NCBI GenBank assembly: GCA_965230625.1
Contig: CBDDLL010000001.1
Coordinates: 5,084,001 to 5,148,000, forward strand
Direction of reading: 5' to 3'
Length of the DNA: 64,000 nt
Source of the DNA: Saccharicrinis sp965230625
Lineage (GTDB): Bacteria; Bacteroidota; Bacteroidia; Bacteroidales; Marinilabiliaceae
Positions 9,546-18,590 of the stretch are shown in pieces (positions within the stretch are counted from its first letter, which is position 1; the number at the start of each line of letters is the position of its first letter). A model generated the notes under the pieces. The model saw nothing but the letters and a program-made list of their open reading frames with translations, did not search any database and was not told the origin of the DNA. A program made the translations under genes and the position numbers.

Positions 9546-10652
9546 TTAAAGTTGCCACTTATCCTTCCACTTCAATTTTATTCTTCCTTCTTCAAATTGC
9601 AGTGGTAACCAAATATACCTTCCATCAATTGCATTTTCCGGAGTCCATCTATCACCCATATAAATAAATCCTTCACCATTTCCCTCTATATTAATTATGT
9701 GTGTACTTTGGGATCGAAAGGATGTATTTGCCTCTTCTCCCATAAATGGATTACCTAATGCTTCCCACTCTCCCATAATTTCATTTGCTTTTGCCGATCT
9801 TCCTGGATTTGGCTTCCAACCTGTGCACCCAGAAGTAATCATATAAAAAACTCCTCCCTTTTTACAAATTGCAGGTGCCTCATTTGATTCACCCGGAAAA
9901 ATACGAATATATTTTCCTGTAAAGTCAGTATAATCTGCTGTAAGTTCGGATATATGCAACGTAGCGTTTTCCTCTGAAGAATGAATATGGTAAGCTTTAC
10001 CATCATCATCTACAAATACTGTCATATCCCTAGACATTTGCCCCTCCTCGAAATCACGATGCAAATATAATCCTTGTTTAACGGCTAATTGCCCTTCTGA
10101 AGTCCAACGCTCCATATCATAATCAAAACTGTTTTTCTTCAGACTATCTGGATAATTTAAAGGCCATACTCCTGCATTTGGACGATATGAACGAATATAT
10201 TTATATGGTCCTGCGGGTTTATCACTAATAGCAACACCTGTTCTTGCGGCTTTGTACCCTTGCCCTTTAAGTTCTAAATGAAACCACATTACGAATTTTT
10301 TCGTTGTTTTATTATAAATAATTTTAGGACGTTCAATTATACTTCCTCTTTCTATATCATGTCCAGCAATATCAACAACCTGGAGTGCTACTCCTTCATT
10401 TTTCCAATTATATAAATCTTTAGAAGAATATACTCCCACTCCAACTTGAGCTTTGTTTCCTATTTTACCCGATACCTTATGTTCTCCTACCCAATAATAG
10501 ATTCCTTTATGATATAAAATACCTCCTCCATGAGCATTAATATGAATACCATCATTATCAGGCCAAATTTCACCTGGATTAATGGTTTGCTTTTGTGAAC
10601 AAGCATTGAATATTAACGCAAATAATAAAAAAACAGATAAATTAACTTTCAT
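9546..10652 (-). CDS. GH43 family hydrolase, exo-beta-1,3-galactanase-like (subfamily 24 type)
   Basis: A 368-residue lipoprotein (IFNAC, Cys18) with a single five-bladed propeller GH43 domain. The start of the domain (INAHGGGILYHKGIYYWVGE) and the segments ERPKIIYN, FVMWFH, NEAPAI and SGCTGWKPNP match the pattern I know from fungal and bacterial GH43 exo-beta-1,3-galactanases. In that group the acid is a Glu in an LEAPG-like motif (here Glu258). The usual base Asp is missing and a Gln does the job (here Gln315 in FRSQSTHI). A further essential Glu sits in ERPK (here Glu107). All three are present, which supports release of galactose or substituted galactobiose from beta-1,3-galactan. This is family-level inference. 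It is separated from the SusCD operon upstream by the terminator at 10739-10778. Confidence 0.85.
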   Translation of the reverse strand: MKVNLSVFLLFALIFNACSQKQTINPGEIWPDNDGIHINAHGGGILYHKGIYYWVGEHKVSGKIGNKAQVGVGVYSSKDLYNWKNEGVALQVVDIAGHDIERGSIIERPKIIYNKTTKKFVMWFHLELKGQGYKAARTGVAISDKPAGPYKYIRSYRPNAGVWPLNYPDSLKKNSFDYDMERWTSEGQLAVKQGLYLHRDFEEGQMSRDMTVFVDDDGKAYHIHSSEENATLHISELTADYTDFTGKYIRIFPGESNEAPAICKKGGVFYMITSGCTGWKPNPGRSAKANEIMGEWEALGNPFMGEEANTSFRSQSTHIINIEGNGEGFIYMGDRWTPENAIDGRYIWLPLQFEEGRIKLKWKDKWQL

Positions 10653-10738
10653 GAACTAATAGTTTTACAATTAAAATGTGATCATAATACTTTTTCTCTT
10701 ACAAAAGTATTTTTGTAGAAAATAATTCAAACAAAAAA

Positions 10739-10778
10739 GTCAGAAAAACACTTGTACAAAACAACATGTTTTTCTGAC
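10739..10778 (-). terminator. Intrinsic terminator at the end of the SusCD operon
   Basis: Perfect 12-bp inverted repeat GTCAGAAAAACA / TGTTTTTCTGAC. On the minus strand it is followed by ACTTTTTTG. It lies 35 bp after the stop of the 10813 gene and marks the operon's end. The GH43 gene beyond it starts at 10652. Confidence 0.8.
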
Positions 10779-10812
10779 CTACAATATTTTTTAGACTAAT
10801 TATTTCAATAAT

Positions 10813-12039
10813 CTATGGTACTTCTTCCACCAAGACCAATTGCACATCATCTATAACAGCAATACCTTCTTCTTTATCAAATAGTATTGTTAATTCAAAT
10901 ACATCCTCTGGAATAGTAATATACTCTTCCTTTGGTGTATTCATGTTACTTGTGATTTCGTAATGTTTTAAAGGTTGATGCTCCTCATCGTTCTCGTTAT
11001 AATCCACTAATAAATATCCATTTAGCGTACCCATTGGATCAGCTTGCCCCTCATTAACCGCCTGTTCCTGAATTCTTCCAATAAAACTAAACATGTATGT
11101 TTGACCTGGAATTACTGCCACCCTTTGATACATTCTGCGATAGTTTGAAATTCCAGTCATTCTAATTGAAGGACTATTGATAGCTTGTGATGATGTTTCT
11201 TTTTGAACTCCACTTGTATATATCCACTTATCTAAACCATCAAAGAAATTACCATTTTTCGCAAAATTATGCCCCCAAGGAATTTCTTCATAGTAGTTTA
11301 ATTTAATCATATAATTTCTTACAGTATTTCCATCTTCAGCTATAGCTTTTATATAAACAGAATCGGTTAAATCAAGTCCTGTAACATTAGGTTTAATCTC
11401 GGAATCTCCCACATACAGCTTCATATTTTCACCAAAACCTTCAAAATTTATCGGTGTTGAAGACATTGTTTCCGGCTGCATATTTAATACAGTATCTGCA
11501 GTACTAATTAAAACAGTATCATTGAATATATCGGTTCTAAAATCCTCATGAATATGAAAGTAATAACCCGCCATATTACCAGAAAGATTAAGCGATTTTA
11601 TTCCTGTTACTGAAGACAACTTCTTCTGATTTATAATGATTTGATAAGATGTAATACTATCGCCGGCAGGATTACGTAAAGTATATCTAACCGGCGAATC
11701 AAAATCAACTATTGAATATTTACTTTCTTGTCGTACACCATCAATTGTTAAATAATAATCTTGAGGTCTTACATTAAAACCTGGTGATAAGCTCTTTAAA
11801 GAAGCCTCTTTTGTCAAACTATCACTTAAATTAGATATTTGCTTAGTTACCTGATCTATTTCAAATTTGTGGTTCTCATACTCATATGTATTCACCACAT
11901 CTCCACTAAACAAAGTAAAATTAACAATTTGTGGTTCTCCAGTCCATGGATCCACTTCCTTTGTTTCATCATCATTATCGCATGCAAATAAGGCAAATGT
12001 TGATAATGCAATAATTAAAAATCTATATAGTTTTTTCAT
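10813..12039 (-). CDS. Surface glycan-binding-type lipoprotein (last gene of the SusCD operon)
   Basis: A 408-residue lipoprotein (TFALFACDND, Cys20) with no catalytic motif. Residues about 30-150 and 150-250 look like small beta-domains of the DUF5018/cadherin-like kind; their ends read like AEDGNTVRNYMIKLNYYEE, a signature shared by the two GH128-like proteins in this window. Residues about 260-405 look like a CBM4/9-type jelly roll (FAKNGNFFDGLDKWIYTSG ... GQTYMFSFIGRI). Placed directly after SusD, it is the usual position of a surface glycan-binding protein or SusE/F analogue that holds the polysaccharide at the cell surface. It has its own copy of the bipartite leader in a 152-bp gap, so its expression may be partly separate from SusCD. 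The binding specificity is unknown. Confidence 0.75.
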   Translation of the reverse strand: MKKLYRFLIIALSTFALFACDNDDETKEVDPWTGEPQIVNFTLFSGDVVNTYEYENHKFEIDQVTKQISNLSDSLTKEASLKSLSPGFNVRPQDYYLTIDGVRQESKYSIVDFDSPVRYTLRNPAGDSITSYQIIINQKKLSSVTGIKSLNLSGNMAGYYFHIHEDFRTDIFNDTVLISTADTVLNMQPETMSSTPINFEGFGENMKLYVGDSEIKPNVTGLDLTDSVYIKAIAEDGNTVRNYMIKLNYYEEIPWGHNFAKNGNFFDGLDKWIYTSGVQKETSSQAINSPSIRMTGISNYRRMYQRVAVIPGQTYMFSFIGRIQEQAVNEGQADPMGTLNGYLLVDYNENDEEHQPLKHYEITSNMNTPKEEYITIPEDVFELTILFDKEEGIAVIDDVQLVLVEEVP

Positions 12040-12058
12040 CTGTTTTAAATTTATATTT

Positions 12059-12140
12059 ATTTGTCAGATGGAACTCTCGATGAATTTAAATCATACTTCT
12101 ATAAGTAATTTAGTACGATAAAATTCATGTTCGTTTCATG
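12059..12140 (-). promoter_or_regulatory. Bipartite leader element, copy 2 (upstream of the 12039 lipoprotein)
   Basis: On the minus strand CATGAAACGAACATG (12126-12140) is followed by GAGAGTTCCATCTGACAAAT (12059-12078), which ends 19 nt before the ATG. The second box is identical to copy 1 except at one base. The copy is intercalated within the operon, between SusD and the glycan-binding lipoprotein. Confidence 0.5.
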
Positions 12141-12191
12141 AGTTTAAATTAATTTTCATATACTCTATCCACACTAAATAAAAAATGAGGA

Positions 12192-13760
12192 TTAAAAATC
12201 ATCAAAATTTAACTGTGTAATATCAAAAGGTATATACCAATTATTCTCATCCTTAAGCTTTTCTATTAACGTAGCTTGCTTTGATGGCTGAGATAAGAAC
12301 TTTTGAGCAACCTTTTCTCCTAAAAAGTTTTCAGCACCTTCTACTCCTGCTTGCTTTCTCCACTTTGCCGAACGAACTAAAGTTTGAAAACGACTTCCTT
12401 CATAGGCTAGCTCACGAGCATGCTCTTCTAATAAAAAGTTATCAACATGAACCATTGAATCCAGTTTAGTTATTTCTGATCCACTTGGCCATGGATTTTG
12501 CTCAATCCAATCCTGAAGACTAACCCTTCCTCTTATACCAATTCTAGGACCAGTTGGACTACTTTCTCCATACTCAACACCTCGACTAATTGCGTTATAA
12601 GCAGCTTGTGGATATCCTAGTTTATTTAAAGCCTCGGCATATACAAACCAAGGTGAAGGTGCGCGAAAGATAAAAAAGTGCATATCGTACGAAAAAGGAT
12701 CCATATTTAATAGGTACTTATTTATAACATATTCTCCTGGACCAGCCTCTGTATAAGAATAACCTTCTCCTCTCCATTCATCTCCTGCTCCACTATTTTC
12801 CCGAGCCCAATAACTTACTCCTATATCAGATGGTTTTATGTAATAAACTCCATCTGTACCATTACTGCACCAACGCTGCATTGGGTTAAACTGTCCAAAT
12901 CTTTTGTTAAAACCTATGTATAAAAGATGTTCCTGATCAGCAGCACCAATTTCGGAATTAACGAATATTGACGAACTCCATTTTGCATCTGCATATCTAT
13001 TTCCAATTTGAAACTCTTGTTCACGACTACTAGCCATCACCATCAAAGCATAACGAATAGCTTCGGCATAATTACCTCTTTCCAAGTTAAGCTCAGCACA
13101 AAGCTGACGCCCTGCCCATTCTGACATACGTCCACGCTCCCATCCCCATTCATTTAAAGAGGCAGCAGTAAGTTTATCCAGGTGTACATATTTATCAGCA
13201 TGTAATAATAAGGTATCTATAATTTCACCTTTCGTCATTGGGTGTAAGTTTTGAACAGAAGCTACATCGTTAATTGGCTCCTCATAGTACACTACATTAT
13301 CAAAGAAACGAATAAGATATAAATAACTAGCAGTACGAAGAAATACAAGTTCCCCTTCGTATCGCTCTTTAATTTCATCTGTTACATTTGCGTCATTCTC
13401 TTTTAGTCTATCGAGATTAGCAATAACCTCGTTAGACATACTAATCACTTTATAGAAGTGACGAGGACTAAGATATTCATTCGTTGGATCAAGTAACGAT
13501 TCCTCTATTTCACGAAATTCGATAGGTGCATTTGATGTGGTGTTAACCAAATCGGAACGTAAATCATTTGCAAGAAAAATAATATCTACTGCTTCCTGAA
13601 ACGATTGATAAATTCCTAAAACTGATGCCAATACATCATAACTTGTTTCAAAGTTATCTTCTTCAAGCATGATATCTTCCTGGTCAGGATTTAGAAAATC
13701 TGTACAAGCTCCAAACCCCAAACCAATGCTTATGAGTAATATTAATATATAATTCTTCAT
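12192..13760 (-). CDS. SusD/RagB-family nutrient-binding lipoprotein (pair 1)
   Basis: A 522-residue SusD-like lipoprotein (LGFGACTDFL, Cys19). It forms the lid of a SusC transporter on the outer surface and binds glycan. N-terminal TPR-like helices (SYDVLASVLGIYQSF ... ASYLYLIRFFDNVVYY) and the C-terminal segment LLEEHARELAYEGSRFQTLVRSAKW are typical of the family, and the length is normal. It lies 50 bp downstream of its SusC partner on the same strand, so the two form a pair. It is clearly diverged from the second SusD at 20074-21570, consistent with the two pairs taking up different fragments. Confidence 0.93.
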   Translation of the reverse strand: MKNYILILLISIGLGFGACTDFLNPDQEDIMLEEDNFETSYDVLASVLGIYQSFQEAVDIIFLANDLRSDLVNTTSNAPIEFREIEESLLDPTNEYLSPRHFYKVISMSNEVIANLDRLKENDANVTDEIKERYEGELVFLRTASYLYLIRFFDNVVYYEEPINDVASVQNLHPMTKGEIIDTLLLHADKYVHLDKLTAASLNEWGWERGRMSEWAGRQLCAELNLERGNYAEAIRYALMVMASSREQEFQIGNRYADAKWSSSIFVNSEIGAADQEHLLYIGFNKRFGQFNPMQRWCSNGTDGVYYIKPSDIGVSYWARENSGAGDEWRGEGYSYTEAGPGEYVINKYLLNMDPFSYDMHFFIFRAPSPWFVYAEALNKLGYPQAAYNAISRGVEYGESSPTGPRIGIRGRVSLQDWIEQNPWPSGSEITKLDSMVHVDNFLLEEHARELAYEGSRFQTLVRSAKWRKQAGVEGAENFLGEKVAQKFLSQPSKQATLIEKLKDENNWYIPFDITQLNFDDF

Positions 13761-13810
13761 TTTTCTAAATTTTAGTATAAAGACAAAAGACCTTTCTTTA
13801 TTCGAAATCT

Positions 13811-16800
13811 TTAAAATCCTAACTCTAAACCAAATATTACAGTTGGTGTTGTTGGCATACGACCATAATCAACTCCCATATTATTCCCAGTTGTTCCTTT
13901 ATAAAACTCAGGATCGTAACCCAAATAATCACTGAATGTTACAAGGTTTTTCCCTGTTGCATATAATCGCAAACTATTTAGCCAACTAGTATTATTCATA
14001 TCAAAATGATACGAAAGTGTAACATCCTGCAAACGGGCAAACTTCCCATTTTCTATCCATCGATCTGAGAATCTGGCATTACCTTGAGGATCGTCCAATT
14101 TATTTTGTGGGATCTCAGTTATATCACCCTCTTTTGTCCAATGGTTTATAGTCGAAACTGTTTGGTTAGCAAATCCTGTCATTCCCTCTAGTTGTTGACG
14201 CGTATAGTTATATACTTCTCTGTCTCCTACTAAATTCATTCTTGCAAAAAGCGAAAAGCTTTTAAAACGAAGTGATGTTGAAACACTTCCAAATAGCTCG
14301 GGCATTGGATTCCCAATTATTGTTCTATCATTATCATCAATAATTCCATTATTATCTAAATCTGCAAAAATGATATCTCCAACACCAAAAGGCTCCTTCA
14401 AACGGTTTGTTAAATAATTATCCTTAACTGATTGTTCATCGGTATAAACACCAATAGCTTTAAAACCATAAAACTGTCCTGGTACTTCGCCAACTCTATG
14501 AATCTTACTACCTCCCTCAATTTCTACCTCAACATCTTCTGCTAGTTTGGTAATTTCGTTTTTCTGATATGTAACATTCGCACCTATGTTCCACTCCCAA
14601 TTTCTGCTACGAATAACATCAACGCCTAAACCAAGTTCTAATCCTTTACCTTCTAATTCTCCCGAATTGATATAGGCAGTTTCAAATCCGAATATAGGTG
14701 TATAAAACTCCTCAACTAATGCATCCTTGGTCCAGTTTTTATATGCATCAAAAGTTAAGTTTACTCTATTTGAAAAGAACTGTGCATCTAAACCTAGATT
14801 AACAGTATAAACATCTTCCCATTTAACCTGGGTATTTGTTAAACCTGCTCTCGCAAGACCAGTTAATCTCCAATACGAAGTAGCATCATAATAATCCTTA
14901 GCAATAAAATTTCCAAATCCATCATTACCTGCAATCGAAGCTCCTGCATTAATTTTAAATGTATTTAAGGTTTTTCTGTACCTATTGAAAAAAGAGTTTT
15001 CGAACACATCATACCCTACTGTTAATGCAGGAAAAACACCAAAGGTTTTGTCTCCTAACTTAATATACTGAGATGCTATTTCATTTGCATTATCACCAAT
15101 CCTACTACTACCATCAACTGAAACCATAGCATTTACAAACAATTTATTTTTATAAATATAATTTGTATGCCAGTATGTACTAAAACGAGTATATGCCTGA
15201 TCAAATCCCTCTTTTCTTCTAGAATCTTCATCTACATTTTTAATGGTTCTTTTATTATCGTTCCCAGTATTAATACCCCATTGTCTTCCCAGTGACAATT
15301 CAGTACTTGCTAAACGGGTACCAATATTCATTGTTAGTTTTGATGATAAGCCTAAGTCAGGAGTCCAGGTTAAACGATTATCGTTGCTAAATGACCTGTA
15401 TTTGTCATTTGACTTTAAAGCATAATTTAATGTTTCATCTCCTTGAATACTTCCTACACCATAATCAGGTCTGAAATATCTTGAATCGGTATTATTAAAC
15501 TCATTTCCTACTGCTACCTGCAATTTCCATTGAGGATTAAAAACGTAATTGAACTTTATTTGAGCTATAAACATTAGGGAACTCATAAATCCGTCTACAT
15601 CTTCGGTTAACACGACAGGGTTGGACATACCAAACGCATCCGCATCTTCAAAAAGTTGGTTATAATGGTAATCTCCCGTTGCTTGCATTACACCCACCAT
15701 GGGAGATTTAGTTAATGCTGATAATATTGGATTTGCTATAACCGAAGTACTCATATCCAGAAAATCATCATCTCGAAAAGTAATTCCCACATTAGCATCC
15801 ATTGATAATTTTTGAGTGATGTTTATACTACTTCTTAATTTTGAAGTAAAACGGTTCATATTAGTATTTTCAATAATCCCCTGGTTACCAGTATAGCCAA
15901 CCGAAGCAAAAAAGCGTGCTATCTCATCTCCACCATTTAGATTAACATAAAAATCTGATTTGCGTGCAGGTTTAAATACTTCATCCTGCCAATCTGTATC
16001 CTGATCGTATGTTGGATAATCATTAAATTGTACATGGTCGCCTAAAAATGGATATTGTGCTTCCAATGTTTCCAAAGTATAACCAGCTCCAAACAATTGC
16101 GATCGTGTATAACTACGGTGTTGTTCAGCATTTAATAGTGGAATATTATCCGAATGCCATGCAATACCACCACTAGCTTTAAAGTTTACTGTAGTTTCGG
16201 TAGCTAAAGGTTCGCGAGTTGTAATATGTATTACTCCATTAGCTCCCTGCATACCATATATTGCCGCCTCGGAACCTTTTAATACAGTTATATTAATAAC
16301 GTCAGATGGATTTATTCCAGTCATTCTCACAATATCATTTCCTGGTATTCCTGTATCTTCAAAATCATATACACCAAGAATCATTTCATCTACAACAACT
16401 AATGGTTTTTGAATGGTATATAATCCTGTTAATCCACGAACTAATATATTACTTCCATCACCAGACATTCCTGACCTACTTTCGGCATAAATACCTGTTT
16501 GACCCTTTAATAATTCATCAACCGACTCTGCATTAATATTATTATTGGTGTTTGGCAATGAAAGAGTACTACCATTATAATCTTTATAACGAAGCCCACC
16601 TGTTGCAGAAGCTGCTGGAGCTAAAAAGCTGAAATCGTATTGAGGTTCCATTACAAAAATTGTATTACTTGATTTTGTAACGGTTCGTTTTATTGCATAA
16701 AAACCTGGATAAGATACTTCTAATTGTAATAAACTAGAGGAATGCTTAATCTCAAAAGTACCATCCTCGTTAGAAAATACCTTACCTCTTTCTCCGTTAA

Positions 16801-16951
16801 GAGCATTATAACCTACCGACACTTCTGCCATTGGTTGGTTAAACTCATCAAATATTATCCCTTGAAACACTGAGGTTGTATCTTGCGCTATACCAAAATG
16901 GCATATAAGTAAAGCTACTCCCAGTATTACTATTTTTATATATTGTTTCAT
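13811..16951 (-). CDS. SusC/RagA-family TonB-dependent outer-membrane transporter (pair 1)
   Basis: A 1046-residue outer-membrane protein. A signal peptide ends near GIAQDTT. A carboxypeptidase-regulatory-like domain (about 30-105; VFQGIIFDEFNQPMAEVSV, EVSYPGFYAIKRT) precedes the plug (LLKGQTGIYAESRSG, NILVRGLTG, ITVLKGSEAAIYGMQGANGV, ITTREP), and the remaining residues form the beta-barrel. The protein ends with aromatic F (VIFGLELGF), as outer-membrane barrels do. It is the import channel working with the SusD at 12192-13760, using TonB energy. It lies 30 bp downstream of the 16982-18568 fasciclin-type lipoprotein. The Ala-Gly-rich SusC plug signatures are clear; glycan specificity cannot be deduced. 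Confidence 0.95.
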   Translation of the reverse strand: MKQYIKIVILGVALLICHFGIAQDTTSVFQGIIFDEFNQPMAEVSVGYNALNGERGKVFSNEDGTFEIKHSSSLLQLEVSYPGFYAIKRTVTKSSNTIFVMEPQYDFSFLAPAASATGGLRYKDYNGSTLSLPNTNNNINAESVDELLKGQTGIYAESRSGMSGDGSNILVRGLTGLYTIQKPLVVVDEMILGVYDFEDTGIPGNDIVRMTGINPSDVINITVLKGSEAAIYGMQGANGVIHITTREPLATETTVNFKASGGIAWHSDNIPLLNAEQHRSYTRSQLFGAGYTLETLEAQYPFLGDHVQFNDYPTYDQDTDWQDEVFKPARKSDFYVNLNGGDEIARFFASVGYTGNQGIIENTNMNRFTSKLRSSINITQKLSMDANVGITFRDDDFLDMSTSVIANPILSALTKSPMVGVMQATGDYHYNQLFEDADAFGMSNPVVLTEDVDGFMSSLMFIAQIKFNYVFNPQWKLQVAVGNEFNNTDSRYFRPDYGVGSIQGDETLNYALKSNDKYRSFSNDNRLTWTPDLGLSSKLTMNIGTRLASTELSLGRQWGINTGNDNKRTIKNVDEDSRRKEGFDQAYTRFSTYWHTNYIYKNKLFVNAMVSVDGSSRIGDNANEIASQYIKLGDKTFGVFPALTVGYDVFENSFFNRYRKTLNTFKINAGASIAGNDGFGNFIAKDYYDATSYWRLTGLARAGLTNTQVKWEDVYTVNLGLDAQFFSNRVNLTFDAYKNWTKDALVEEFYTPIFGFETAYINSGELEGKGLELGLGVDVIRSRNWEWNIGANVTYQKNEITKLAEDVEVEIEGGSKIHRVGEVPGQFYGFKAIGVYTDEQSVKDNYLTNRLKEPFGVGDIIFADLDNNGIIDDNDRTIIGNPMPELFGSVSTSLRFKSFSLFARMNLVGDREVYNYTRQQLEGMTGFANQTVSTINHWTKEGDITEIPQNKLDDPQGNARFSDRWIENGKFARLQDVTLSYHFDMNNTSWLNSLRLYATGKNLVTFSDYLGYDPEFYKGTTGNNMGVDYGRMPTTPTVIFGLELGF

Positions 16952-16981
16952 ATAATTATAATCTTGAATTTTTAAAAAAAT

Positions 16982-18568
16982 CTACTCCTCTTCAGGCCAT
17001 ACTTTTCTTTGTGTTTTTAAAACTACCTGACCAATTCTAAAGTCATAGGAGTTATTTCTAGGAATCTCAGGATATCCGGATATTACAAACCTTAATGTTA
17101 CGGGAGCATTACATTTATTATTAAAGAAATATCCAATTCTAGTCTGATTTTTTATTTCGTTTGTATTATAAGGGCCAAACTCTACGGTTCCTGTTATAGG
17201 TTCCACACCATCCAATCCAGTTGTATCTTGTTGTACAAAATCTCCAATAACCTGAATCTTCATTTCTAATCCACCTTGACTAGAGTTTGATCGGTAAAAT
17301 AATTCGTAACGAGAATTTAATAATCCTTGTGGAATCTCCGTATTGGCTACACTGTTTTCATCAATAATAACTTCGAAATAATCACCCACTGCACCTCCAT
17401 TATTAGGATCCCATTCCCAATGAAAACGGTTTTTGTTTTTACGAGTTACAGGAAACTCTTCTCCTGATTGTGTTACAAAATTATATTGAAAAGTTTTACC
17501 ATGTTCCCATCCTCCTTCCTCAGGAAATACAACATGTTTTGATAGGTTTAACCATGTATCATAAACAAATAAATTTTCATCTAAATAAAAATCACCTCTT
17601 GTAGTGTTTAATATTCCATTGCTCAATGGTACATCCTTAATTTCGAAACTGTCTGTTTCAATAGTCATTTCTTTACCCAGAGCTGAAATCAATAACTCTG
17701 GTATATCATTGCTATAATATTTACCAACAAAAATGGACTCATCCAACATATCCTGAAATACCGGGCGATAAATATTTAATGGTATATTTTCTACAACATC
17801 GTAGTAAGACAAGGCTTTGCGCTCAAACTCACCATCAATACTTGCTGCATCGGGCATTACTACAGTAAACTCTTGGTCTTCATCTGTAATATCTAATACA
17901 TCTTCTAAAAAGGCATTTGAAGCTACCCAAAGTGTATCGTAAACTTTCTGTCCATTACCATCAAATTCACCTGTCCATTCACTATTTTCAATATCTGCAG
18001 TATAAATGATATTTGCATCCAAATACTGTTTAAAATAGAAAGAATTCTCTGTTAAATACTCATATGTATTTTGTAAATAACGTATTACAGTATCAATCTC
18101 ATGAATTACTATACCCTCTAAATCTACATTTAAGCCTTCATCATTTAATGTTGTTTGGTCGTGTATCCACATACTATCAGGATTTTCTTCTACACGTAAC
18201 CATTTGCCAGAATTAGTTTGTTTTCTGCCCTCTAAGGTGTGCTTGTAATACTCTCCATTAACAATGTGGCTATATAAAGTCCTGGCTCTCTCTTCTTCAG
18301 GAATACCTTCTAAACTAAACTTACCATTAGGTGGAATAAACATGGTATAAATAAATTCATCATCAACTTTTTCTGCTATACCATATTGTACCAATGCATT
18401 ATAAAAGTCAGAATATTTATCCATTTTAGATAACTCTTCCATACCATTTGACAATTCCAAATTTGATGACTGAGTATCTTTGTAATGCTCGTCCCAAGTA
18501 TCATCACATGACACCATCCCTAGAGTTAGAGCCACTATTAATAATCTATATATATGATATCTTTTCAT
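16982..18568 (-). CDS. Fasciclin-domain lipoprotein in SusCD operon
   Basis: A 528-residue lipoprotein (LGMVSCDDTW, Cys21). Residues about 40-165 read as a fasciclin (FAS1) domain: MDKYSDFYNALVQYGIAEKV, YTMFIPPNGKF, LYSHIVNGEYY, then a closing VDLEGIVIHEIDTVI, which resembles the H2-type end of FAS1 domains. The rest has a second, more diverged FAS1-like segment and a C-terminal beta-rich region (about 360-525) that could be a carbohydrate-binding jelly roll. No enzyme motif is visible. It lies between the two SusCD pairs, 22 bp after the previous fasciclin lipoprotein and 30 bp before SusC. FAS1 domains generally serve adhesion; in this position a role as surface glycan-binding accessory is inference. 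Confidence 0.75.
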   Translation of the reverse strand: MKRYHIYRLLIVALTLGMVSCDDTWDEHYKDTQSSNLELSNGMEELSKMDKYSDFYNALVQYGIAEKVDDEFIYTMFIPPNGKFSLEGIPEEERARTLYSHIVNGEYYKHTLEGRKQTNSGKWLRVEENPDSMWIHDQTTLNDEGLNVDLEGIVIHEIDTVIRYLQNTYEYLTENSFYFKQYLDANIIYTADIENSEWTGEFDGNGQKVYDTLWVASNAFLEDVLDITDEDQEFTVVMPDAASIDGEFERKALSYYDVVENIPLNIYRPVFQDMLDESIFVGKYYSNDIPELLISALGKEMTIETDSFEIKDVPLSNGILNTTRGDFYLDENLFVYDTWLNLSKHVVFPEEGGWEHGKTFQYNFVTQSGEEFPVTRKNKNRFHWEWDPNNGGAVGDYFEVIIDENSVANTEIPQGLLNSRYELFYRSNSSQGGLEMKIQVIGDFVQQDTTGLDGVEPITGTVEFGPYNTNEIKNQTRIGYFFNNKCNAPVTLRFVISGYPEIPRNNSYDFRIGQVVLKTQRKVWPEEE

Positions 18569-18590
18569 CTCTTTTGATTTTTATAATTCT